Notes under the pieces: generated by a model | What the model saw: only the letters and a program-made list of their open reading frames with translations | Told to the model about the DNA's origin: nothing | Databases searched by the model: none | Shown: piece after piece, positions 1 through 6,507 of the stretch | How the letters are laid out: each line of letters starts with the position of its first letter | How positions within the stretch are numbered: position 1 is the first letter of the stretch | Position numbers and translations under genes: made by a program | NCBI RefSeq assembly: GCF_025567305.1 | Contig: NZ_JAOQJP010000009.1 | Location: 62,001 to 126,000, forward strand | Direction of reading: 5' to 3' | Source: Lentihominibacter butyricus | GTDB lineage: Bacteria; Bacillota; Clostridia; Peptostreptococcales; Anaerovoracaceae | Length of the DNA stretch: 64,000 nt

Positions 1-143
1 AGAACACTAAAAAATAAAAGTTTTTTGTGCATTCGCATAAAAAACACAAAACTATCATAAAAAATCGATGACAAACAGCAAGATTGGTGATACTATGTAT
101 ATAAACAAGAACAAAAGTAGCAGAGAGAAAAGAGGGATATACT

Positions 144-251
144 ATGGAAAGTGCTACAAAAACTATTGCTAACGGAGTTGACTCGGTCAAAAAGACTATA
201 AGAGAGTGCGCAGATATGATAAATGAACTGGTGCACATGGGTCAGCTGTAG
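144..251 (+). CDS. Small hypothetical protein (35 aa)
   Basis: An ATG at 144 opens a 35-residue frame starting MESATKTIANG and ending HMGQL. A purine-rich AGAGGGA lies about 6 bases upstream. It is followed by a clear intrinsic terminator at 308-333, so it may be a monocistronic small-protein transcript. The predicted peptide is mostly helical and mildly charged, with no membrane segment. I do not recognise it. It could also be a chance frame inside a non-coding RNA. Confidence 0.4.
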   Translation: MESATKTIANGVDSVKKTIRECADMINELVHMGQL

Positions 252-307
252 CAGGATACTTGTGACAGTATAATAACGAAAGAAAAAACAAATATTAAAT
301 TATTTTT

Positions 308-333
308 CGGCAGGTCAAAAGCCTGCCGTTTTT
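308..333 (+). terminator. Intrinsic terminator after the 35-aa ORF
   Basis: CGGCAGG at 308-314 pairs with CCTGCCG at 322-328 around a 7-base loop and is followed by TTTTTC. This is a classical rho-independent terminator. Confidence 0.8.
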
Positions 334-433
334 CATTGCGTGAAACCGGATAAAACTTCGTTTTTTAGTAAAACTTAAACCCGGGAGTCTCCGTGGTGAA
401 GGCCTTTCCATAAAGTCAGAAAAAAGCCGCGAT

Positions 434-462
434 TTGAAAAAATACTGATTTTTTGCTATAAT
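434..462 (+). promoter_or_regulatory. Sigma-A-type promoter for the CarD-like gene
   Basis: TTGAAA at 434-439, a 17-base spacer and TATAAT at 457-462. The start codon of the next gene is about 90 bases downstream. The stretch 334-433 before it shows no other feature. Confidence 0.7.
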
Positions 463-551
463 ATATAAGGTGCATCGCCTGTAAGCGTTGCAAATGCAGG
501 GCTGTGATGCATGGTTTTATCGCCTGTCATAATGTGGAAGAAGGTGTTTTG

Positions 552-1079
552 ATGGATGACAGTAGGTTTTCAAGGGGCGATTATGTGGTATACGGTACCA
601 GCGGGATCTGTATGATAGAAGATATCAGGCTGATGAAGTTTGCGATGGACAGTGAGAAGAGCACTTATTATGTGCTCAAACCTGAGAGCAGCGATTCGTC
701 GGTCGTGTATGTTCCGGCAAAAAATGAAAAACTCATGAGCAAGATGCGTGAGGTGATGACTAAGGATGAGATAGATTCGCTTCTCCTCGGGATGAAAGAC
801 AAGGAGATCGGATGGGAAAAAGACAGACGTATACGTTCGGAGATTTTTCACGATATCCTGGTGAAAGGCGTCACTCAGAAGCTTTTGCTGATGATCCGCT
901 GCTTATACATGAAAAAAAGGGAACTCATACCTTTAGGTAAAAAGCTGCCGACGACGGATGAAAATACGCTCAAGTCAGCGGAAAAGCTTGTCGAAGAGGA
1001 ATTCTCGCATGTTCTGGGTATACCCGGGACTGAAGTGAGCGGATATATCAGGTCGCTGCTGAATGTTTCGGAGCATTAA
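552..1079 (+). CDS. CarD/CdnL-type transcriptional regulator
   Basis: A 175-residue protein. The N-terminal segment GDYVVYGTSGICMIEDI (about residues 9-25) fits the CarD_CdnL_TRCF RNA-polymerase-interacting fold. The rest is a charged helical domain, as in CarD/CdnL proteins, which bind the RNA polymerase beta subunit and stabilise promoter open complexes. The frame is open from an ATG at 504, but AAGGTG before 552 gives the better start, and the family domain begins just after it. It is transcribed alone from the promoter at 434-462. Its target genes cannot be read from the sequence. Confidence 0.75.
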   Translation: MDDSRFSRGDYVVYGTSGICMIEDIRLMKFAMDSEKSTYYVLKPESSDSSVVYVPAKNEKLMSKMREVMTKDEIDSLLLGMKDKEIGWEKDRRIRSEIFHDILVKGVTQKLLLMIRCLYMKKRELIPLGKKLPTTDENTLKSAEKLVEEEFSHVLGIPGTEVSGYIRSLLNVSEH

Positions 1080-1216
1080 GTAAATGCGCAGATCCTGCGG
1101 AAAAAACTGAGAAGATGTAAATGCAGGACGTTATGTGCCGGATGTTGTATCACGGTAGCCGTTGCTGCGGGCTGGCAGTTAAAGTATCCTTTTCTCAGGA
1201 GAGGGGGGAAGGATAC

Positions 1217-1738
1217 ATGGACAAGATCTCAGTTATATTGATTTCCGGTATAGTCGCACTTGTATTGACAAGTGCGATCATCATATACGATACGTGGGTA
1301 TCTGATGATATCAGCACGATCAGCGCAGAGACACTGACGGAGGAGTCGCAGGATGAAGAACTGATTTTCGGCGATGATACCTCTGTCAGGAACAATTCTC
1401 TGAAAAAGCTGTGGATACGGGCAAAACCGGTTTTTGACGAAAACAGCGATCCTGATGCGTATACGATAATTTCGGCCGCTGTCGACTGCGGCAAATGGAG
1501 CATAGGTGCAGAAAACTGGTACTATTATGAGCGCCCGATAGAATTCGCGCAGGAGACAGAACCGCTTGTGGACAAACTCCTTTACAACGGCGAAGAGATA
1601 TCAGCCGGAAGAGGAGGATTCAGGATAAAAGTCGAAGCGGTCGATGAAGAGTGGTTCGTGGCAAAGCCGGACAGCGGATCAGAAGCGTTTGAGTTTTTCG
1701 AGGAAAGCATGGCGATACCGGACGGTGAGCTGCTATGA
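1217..1738 (+). CDS. Membrane-anchored hypothetical protein
   Basis: A 173-residue protein that starts MDKISVILISGIVALVL, giving one N-terminal transmembrane helix (about residues 4-25). An acidic extracytoplasmic domain follows, containing GENWYYYERP-like aromatic patches. The start at 1217 follows a strong GAGAGGGGGGAAGG site. An upstream ATG at 1121 in the same frame lacks one. No known domain is recognised. It lies between the CarD-like gene and the Fur-like gene, with no obvious terminator on either side. Its role is unknown. Confidence 0.6.
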   Translation: MDKISVILISGIVALVLTSAIIIYDTWVSDDISTISAETLTEESQDEELIFGDDTSVRNNSLKKLWIRAKPVFDENSDPDAYTIISAAVDCGKWSIGAENWYYYERPIEFAQETEPLVDKLLYNGEEISAGRGGFRIKVEAVDEEWFVAKPDSGSEAFEFFEESMAIPDGELL

Positions 1739-1824
1739 GATATAAAAACGCATATTCCTGCGATTTGCATCAACGTGCGTAAAGAACAGTGAACTTTTAC
1801 ATGATGAGTCACCAACTTTTCTTG

Positions 1825-1855
1825 TTGACAAAAAAAGATAATTAGTATAAACTAA
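1825..1855 (+). promoter_or_regulatory. Promoter with TTAGT-N4-ACTAA operator, upstream of the Fur-like gene
   Basis: TTGACA at 1825-1830, a 17-base spacer and TAAACT at 1848-1853. A perfect inverted repeat TTAGT-ATAA-ACTAA at 1842-1855 covers the -10 box. The same palindrome, in the same register, is found at 5367-5380. This suggests repression by one iron-responsive regulator, perhaps the Fur-like protein encoded here (autoregulation) or a DtxR-type protein. Confidence 0.65.
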
Positions 1856-1904
1856 CTAGTGAAGAAATATATTTTGCATTAAAGAAATTTTAAATGAGAG
1901 AAAT

Positions 1905-2342
1905 ATGTTTATGGAATATACTAGAACTCAGATGCGCAAGGAACTGATACTGCGCAAACTGAAGGACAAAGGATTCAGGATAACGAAACAGAGACTTATC
2001 CTGCTGGATATAATACTGAGTGAAAAGTGCACGTGCTGTAAAGAAATATACTACAGAGCGGTAGAGCAGGACCCGGGCATAGGAGTGTCCACGGTTTACA
2101 GGCTCGTGAATTCTCTGGAGGAGATAGGCGCGATAAGTCGCAGCGACATTTACAAGATAAGATGTGATTCCGATGGAGAAAGAGCTGCTGATTATACAGT
2201 GGAGCTCGACGACGGGACGTGCCGCAGTTTTTCAGAAAAATCGTTCAATGCGATACTGCTGGCAGGACTGAAAGCCGGCGGTTTTGTAAATGAACAGAAA
2301 ATCGAAAAAGTATCATTGAGCAGCCAGGCCAGTGCAAGCTGA
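1905..2342 (+). CDS. Fur-family regulator with atypical C-terminus
   Basis: A 145-residue protein. Residues about 8-75 form the Fur winged-helix domain: a GFRITKQRLILLDIIL-like first helix pair and STVYRLVNSLEEIGAI as recognition helix and wing. The usual C-terminal dimerisation and metal domain, with its His-rich segment and CxxC pairs, is not visible. The tail is instead acidic, then Ser/Ala-rich. Cysteines cluster early (KCTCCKE). It sits directly upstream of the candidate ferrosome cluster and its own promoter carries the palindrome at 1842-1855. By family it should be an iron- or redox-responsive repressor, but how it would sense its signal without the normal metal site is unclear. Confidence 0.75.
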   Translation: MFMEYTRTQMRKELILRKLKDKGFRITKQRLILLDIILSEKCTCCKEIYYRAVEQDPGIGVSTVYRLVNSLEEIGAISRSDIYKIRCDSDGERAADYTVELDDGTCRSFSEKSFNAILLAGLKAGGFVNEQKIEKVSLSSQASAS

Positions 2343-2522
2343 GCCGGCTGTTTTTACGTAGGAAATATCGCTTTCGATATTTTCGGAATATCAACAAAAG
2401 TTTCATATGAAAATATTTGGCGAAGCCACTTTTGCTCTATAAAGATCCCGTGCGTCCATAGGTTGGGCGTCTGCATACATTGAAAACAGCATGAAAAAAT
2501 TGTCGAAAAATGAAAAAAAATA

Positions 2523-2571
2523 TCAACAGTAAAAGATTAGAAAACTATAACCGGGGGGTGCGTGATATAAT
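2523..2571 (+). promoter_or_regulatory. Probable promoter of the candidate ferrosome operon
   Basis: TCAACA at 2523-2528, 17 bases, then TATAAC at 2546-2551. A second -10-like TATAAT lies at 2566-2571. TTAGA-AAAC-TATAA at 2537-2550 resembles, with one mismatch per half, the TTAGT-N4-ACTAA palindrome of the neighbouring promoters. The match is weaker and shifted by 3 bases, so this operator is tentative. The rest of 2343-2616 shows no gene. Confidence 0.4.
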
Positions 2572-2616
2572 ACGCTCATACAAAAGAGGTGCAATGACGG
2601 GAAAGGAGGCTCTTGA

Positions 2617-2697
2617 ATGAAACAACACAAATTTTGGGCATGGGCGATGGTGACCTGCCTGGCAATGACGATCTATACCGGTTATAAACACAAATAG
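2617..2697 (+). CDS. 26-aa single-helix membrane peptide
   Basis: ATG at 2617 follows GGGAAAGGAGG with good spacing. The peptide starts MKQHKFWAWAMV and ends TGYKHK. It has a hydrophobic core of about 16 residues between basic ends, as in a one-helix membrane microprotein. The next gene starts 12 bases after its stop. Its position, first in an operon with a DUF6110-like protein and a P1B ATPase, suggests a structural or targeting partner of that ATPase. Short hydrophobic partners are known in ferrosome (fez) operons, but I cannot assign it to a named Fez protein. Confidence 0.65.
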   Translation: MKQHKFWAWAMVTCLAMTIYTGYKHK

Positions 2698-2709
2698 GAG
2701 GAATAAACT

Positions 2710-3015
2710 ATGAAGGCTTTAAAGAAAGTTGATGCTAAAAAATCAGGAATTTTTGCAGCAGGAGTACTGTTTGGAACCGCAGGGATCAAGGTACTGACAA
2801 GCAAGGATGCTAAAAAAGTTTATACATGCTGTACAGCAGCAGTGCTCAGAGCTAAGGACTGCATCATGAACGTAGCAGCAAAGGCGCAGGACAACGCAGG
2901 TGATATATATGCGGAAGCGCAGCAGATAAATGAGAAGAGAGCGGAAGCTGAATGCGTATGCGGTGATGAATGCGGCTGCCAGGAAGCTGAAGCGGCAGCA
3001 GAGACTGCAGAATAG
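2710..3015 (+). CDS. DUF6110-like small protein of the P1B ATPase operon
   Basis: A 101-residue protein with a strong AGGAGG site. It begins MKALKKVDAKKSGIFAAG, followed by a small-residue-rich hydrophobic stretch (about residues 13-30, AAGVLFGTAGIKVL) that could be a membrane helix or hairpin. Next comes a long amphipathic helical part, then a Cys/Glu-rich tail with CVCGDECGC near residues 78-86 and an Ala/Glu-rich end. It is what I know as DUF6110, usually found just upstream of HMA-type P-type ATPases in Clostridia. In the ferrosome model it would be the FezA-position membrane-associated protein. The Cys-rich tail could bind iron. The homology to FezA is inferred from position, not shown. 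Confidence 0.6.
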   Translation: MKALKKVDAKKSGIFAAGVLFGTAGIKVLTSKDAKKVYTCCTAAVLRAKDCIMNVAAKAQDNAGDIYAEAQQINEKRAEAECVCGDECGCQEAEAAAETAE

Positions 3016-3036
3016 TAAATAAGCAGGAAAAACCGG

Positions 3037-3063
3037 CACCTGTGGGAAACCACAGGTGTTTTA
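3037..3063 (+). terminator. Attenuator-like hairpin between the small protein and the ATPase
   Basis: CACCTGTGG at 3037-3045, a GAAA tetraloop, and CCACAGGTG at 3050-3058 form a perfect 9-bp stem followed by TTTT. It lies inside the operon, 24 bases before the ATPase start. It probably terminates a fraction of transcripts or protects a processed 3' end, so the small proteins would be made in excess over the ATPase. Confidence 0.65.
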
Positions 3064-3087
3064 CAAGTGTGACAGAGAGAAAATGAT

Positions 3088-5163
3088 ATGAAATTTAGAA
3101 TAAAACATGAAATAGAAGGACGTATCCGCATAGAAGCCGTGCAGAACAGGATGACCTTTGAACAGGCGGATACGCTGCAGTATTATCTTGACGATCTGCC
3201 GTTTGTAAAATCTGCAAGTGTGCAGGAGCGCACACAGAGTGTTACGGTCTGCTATGACGGCGACAGAGAACAGGTGCTGGAGGCACTCAAAGCTTTCAGC
3301 TACGAAGATGTAAAGGTGCCGGAAGCATATTTTCAGAGTTCAGGCAGAAAACTCAACCGGGAATACTGGGAGAAGCTCGTGAGCCATGTCACATGGCGAG
3401 GGATACAGGTGTTTTTCATACCGTATCCGATAAGAGGCATCATCACAGCTGTGAAATCCGTGAAGTACATAAAACTCGGCATCATGACTCTGGCTAAGAG
3501 AAAAATAGAAGTTCCAGTACTCGATGCGACGGCGATAGCAGTATCGATGATCCGCGGAGATCTCAAGACGGCAGGCAGCATAATGTTCCTGCTGGGTATA
3601 GGTGAGATACTCGAAGAGTGGACTCACAAGAAATCCGTTGACGATCTGGCAAGAAGCATGTCGCTCAATGTAGGGAACGTATGGCTCTGCCGCGATGGTG
3701 AGGAAGATATCATGGTCCCATCTTCAGATGTAGAAGAAGGCGACCTTGTCAGAGTTTATATGGGTACGGTAGTGCCTTTTGACGGTACTGTAGTAAGCGG
3801 AGAAGCTATGGTGAACCAGGCTTCGCTTACGGGTGAATCGCTCGCGGTAAGGAGAGCCGAGGGCGCATCTGTTTACGCGGGAACCATCATCGAAGAAGGA
3901 GAGCTTGTTATCCGTGTAAACGAAACGAGCGGCGGCAGCAAGTACGAGAAGATAGCTGCCATGATAGAAGAAACTGAAAAACTGAAGTCATCTGTTGAGG
4001 GAAAGGCAGCACATCTGGCTGACAAGCTGGTGCCGTACACGCTGCTGGGAACCGTACTCGTATGGGCTCTCACCAGAAATGTGACGAAGGCTCTTTCGGT
4101 GCTGATGGTCGATTTTTCGTGTGCGCTCAAGCTGGCGATGCCGATCTCTGTGCTTTCCGCGATGAGAGAAGCAGGAAACCACAATATCACTGTAAAGGGC
4201 GGCAAGTATATGGAAGCCATGGCTGAGGCTGATACCATAATATTCGACAAGACGGGAACTCTTACGAAAGCCAGACCTGTAGTTGCAGATGTCATTTCTT
4301 TCGGCGACAGAGAGCCGGATGAACTGCTTCGCATAGCTGCATGTCTTGAGGAGCATTTTCCTCATTCGATGGCGAAGGCGGTAGTCAATGCAGCGAAGGA
4401 GAAAGGCCTGGAGCACGAAGAGCTCCATTCGGATGTCGAGTATATAGTAGCGCACGGTATATCTACGATGATAAACGGCAAGAAGGCTATAATCGGAAGC
4501 TACCACTTCATATTCGATGATGAAGAGTGCATCGTCGATGAACGATTTGAAGGGCGCTTTGATTCGCTTTCATCAGAATACTCGCATCTTTACATGGCGA
4601 TAGAAGGAAAGCTCGAAGCTGTCATCTGCATACATGATCCTCTTCGCGAAGAGGCTGCGGAGACCATCAGAAACCTGAAAGCCGCAGGCATAAAGAAAGT
4701 CGTTATGATGACGGGAGACAGCGACAAGACAGCCAGAGCGATAGCTGCGAAGGCAGGAGTGGATGAGTATTACGCTGAAGTCCTTCCTGAAGACAAAGCG
4801 AGATTTGTAGAGCAGGAAAAGCAGAACGGAAGCAAAGTGATAATGATCGGAGACGGTATCAACGATTCACCTGCGCTTTCAGCTGCGGACGTAGGCATCG
4901 CGATAAGCGACGGCGCCGAGATCGCAAGAGAGATCGCAGATATCACGATCGCTGCGGATGATCTTGGTGAGATAGTAGTGCTCAAGGAGCTCAGTGTCAA
5001 GCTGATGGAAAGGATACACAGGAACTACAGAAGGATCGTCGGCATCAACGGCGGGCTGATCCTGCTGGGAGTGAGCGGTGTCGTACAGCCTACGACGTCG
5101 GCTCTGATACATAACATTTCCACATTGGGGATAAGTCTCAAGAGCATGGAAAATCTGCTGTAA
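3088..5163 (+). CDS. P1B-type metal ATPase with SCA motif (FezB-like candidate)
   Basis: A 691-residue P-type ATPase. The N-terminal ~90 residues form an HMA-like ferredoxin fold (IEGRIRIEAVQNRM) with no CxxC. The actuator motif is TGES at 248-251, the phosphorylated aspartate is D387 in DKTGTLT, the HP-region reads FPHSMAKA, and the hinge is GDGIND at 588-593. The metal-site helix carries S344-C345-A346 in place of the usual CPC. SCA is the pattern I associate with P1B-6 ATPases such as FezB, required to make iron-storing ferrosomes. The context fits: a Fur-like regulator and two small proteins upstream, feo and flavodoxin genes downstream. An efflux pump for iron, manganese or zinc is the main alternative. 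Confidence 0.75.
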   Translation: MKFRIKHEIEGRIRIEAVQNRMTFEQADTLQYYLDDLPFVKSASVQERTQSVTVCYDGDREQVLEALKAFSYEDVKVPEAYFQSSGRKLNREYWEKLVSHVTWRGIQVFFIPYPIRGIITAVKSVKYIKLGIMTLAKRKIEVPVLDATAIAVSMIRGDLKTAGSIMFLLGIGEILEEWTHKKSVDDLARSMSLNVGNVWLCRDGEEDIMVPSSDVEEGDLVRVYMGTVVPFDGTVVSGEAMVNQASLTGESLAVRRAEGASVYAGTIIEEGELVIRVNETSGGSKYEKIAAMIEETEKLKSSVEGKAAHLADKLVPYTLLGTVLVWALTRNVTKALSVLMVDFSCALKLAMPISVLSAMREAGNHNITVKGGKYMEAMAEADTIIFDKTGTLTKARPVVADVISFGDREPDELLRIAACLEEHFPHSMAKAVVNAAKEKGLEHEELHSDVEYIVAHGISTMINGKKAIIGSYHFIFDDEECIVDERFEGRFDSLSSEYSHLYMAIEGKLEAVICIHDPLREEAAETIRNLKAAGIKKVVMMTGDSDKTARAIAAKAGVDEYYAEVLPEDKARFVEQEKQNGSKVIMIGDGINDSPALSAADVGIAISDGAEIAREIADITIAADDLGEIVVLKELSVKLMERIHRNYRRIVGINGGLILLGVSGVVQPTTSALIHNISTLGISLKSMENLL

Positions 5164-5240
5164 TGCTGTTGCAGCACTTCTGCAGCGGCCTGTATGTCGT
5201 GCTGCATGCGTGGCGCCGGCTGCGGAGAGAATAAATAAGA

Positions 5241-5322
5241 AAAAATATGGATATATCCGGGATATACGTCCTGAGTGTCAGTGAGATCTGATACCGGCAG
5301 CGTATATTCCGGATATTTGTTT
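5241..5322 (+). terminator. Long inverted repeat, possible terminator of the ATPase operon
   Basis: The 16-base arm ATATCCGGGATATACG at 5253-5268 pairs with 5301-5316 with one mismatch around a 32-base loop. It is followed by TTGTTTGTTG. The poor U-tract makes termination uncertain, but this is the only strong secondary structure between the ATPase and the next promoter. Confidence 0.45.
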
Positions 5323-5349
5323 GTTGAGAAAATTGATCGTTTATGGATG

Positions 5350-5401
5350 TTGACAGTCCAAATGAGTTAGTGTATACTAATCGCATGAAGTTAGGAAAAA
5401 C
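5350..5401 (+). promoter_or_regulatory. Iron-type promoter/operator before the DUF3793 gene
   Basis: TTGACA at 5350-5355, a 17-base spacer and TATACT at 5373-5378. A perfect palindrome TTAGT-GTAT-ACTAA at 5367-5380 lies across the -10 box. A second palindromic element, GTTAG-GAAAAA-CTAAC, lies just downstream (about 5390-5405) and runs into CCTAAC. It is reminiscent of DtxR/IdeR-type boxes. Tight metal-dependent repression of the DUF3793-flavodoxin transcript is inferred. Confidence 0.7.
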
Positions 5402-5490
5402 TAACCTAACGATGATCCGGATGATCCGGATGAAACGGCGCAGGTACAGTCGGGATTATCTCGAAGGTTACTGATGAAATGAGGTGCACT

Positions 5491-6042
5491 ATGCTTGAAA
5501 TGTCACTTATAAAGCACTGCTCTCCGACACTGGCTTCTCTTAAAACGGCGAATCTGTTCAGCTACAGCTATTCGACGGAAAGAGACCTGAGGAAGAGCAT
5601 CAGATACTGGAATAAGCAGATGTCATGCAAAGGCATACGTCTTACGGTCATGAAAAAGAAAGATCATAGAGCGCTGATTTATGTGTGTCGTGTTTCGAAG
5701 CTTGAAAGTGTACTGGCAGGCGCAGACGTGGCAGCCTTCCTTAAAAAATACGGATATGACGGCATGGGTGTGGACGGCGCACTGAGACGTCTGAAAAAGA
5801 GACTGCGCAGTAGCGGGGAGTTCCCTCATGAGATCGGAATATTCCTGGGTTATCCGCTCGAGGATGTGACGGGCTTTATAGAGAACGAAGGAAAGGGGTT
5901 CGTTGAAGTAGGGTTCTGGAAGGTCTACGGAGATAAGGAAAATGCAGAAAAGACATTTTGCAAATACAGGAAATGCACGGATATATACACGCGTTTGTGG
6001 GAATGTGGAAAGAGTGTCTGGCAGCTCACAGTAGCGGCCTGA
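5491..6042 (+). CDS. DUF3793 family protein
   Basis: A 183-residue protein. The opening IKHCSPTLASLKTANLFSY is the hallmark of DUF3793, a Clostridia family of unknown function that is repeatedly found beside flavodoxin and feo genes. The C-terminal half includes a GIFLGYPLEDVTGFIEN segment. ATG 5491 follows GAGGTG. An upstream ATG at 5479 adds four residues and is less family-like. The flavodoxin gene starts 42 bases later with no terminator between, so the two are probably co-transcribed from the iron-type promoter at 5350. A role in iron starvation is inferred from that context. Confidence 0.8.
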   Translation: MLEMSLIKHCSPTLASLKTANLFSYSYSTERDLRKSIRYWNKQMSCKGIRLTVMKKKDHRALIYVCRVSKLESVLAGADVAAFLKKYGYDGMGVDGALRRLKKRLRSSGEFPHEIGIFLGYPLEDVTGFIENEGKGFVEVGFWKVYGDKENAEKTFCKYRKCTDIYTRLWECGKSVWQLTVAA

Positions 6043-6084
6043 TATAAATCAAGAAATCAAAAATACTAGGAGGTATAGAGTAAA

Positions 6085-6507
6085 ATGAGTAAAGTAGCAG
6101 TAGTTTATTGGAGCGGTACAGGTAATACAAAAACTATGGCGGCGGCAGTCGCTGAAGGTGCAAGAGAAAAGGGCGCAGAAGTAAGCCTTCTGACAAGCGC
6201 AGAATTCAACGGAGATATGGTGGGAGACTATGACGCGATCGCTTTCGGATGCCCTTCGATGGGAGACGAAGTTCTGGAAGAAAGTGAATTCGAGCCTATG
6301 TTCGATACCTGCAAACCGAAACTCGGCGGCAAGAAGATCGCGCTGTTCGGATCATACGGCTGGGGAGACGGCGAATGGATGAGAAACTGGGATGAAGAAT
6401 GCTCGAATCTCGGTGCAGATATGGCATGCGACTACGTGATCTGCAATGAAACACCTGATGATGACGGCATCGCAGACTGCAAAGCCCTCGGCGCTGCATT
6501 AGTTTAA
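6085..6507 (+). CDS. Flavodoxin
   Basis: A 140-residue short-chain flavodoxin. The FMN-phosphate loop WSGTGNTKTMA lies at about residues 9-19. Aromatic FMN-stacking regions are FGCPSMGDE (about 53-61) and FGSYGWGDGEWM (about 88-99). It carries low-potential electrons and usually substitutes for ferredoxin when iron is scarce. That agrees with the metal-type operator upstream of its partner gene. It has a strong AGGAGG site. Its stop codon overlaps the end of feoB, encoded on the other strand, by 4 bases, so the two genes converge without a spacer. Confidence 0.93.
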   Translation: MSKVAVVYWSGTGNTKTMAAAVAEGAREKGAEVSLLTSAEFNGDMVGDYDAIAFGCPSMGDEVLEESEFEPMFDTCKPKLGGKKIALFGSYGWGDGEWMRNWDEECSNLGADMACDYVICNETPDDDGIADCKALGAALV

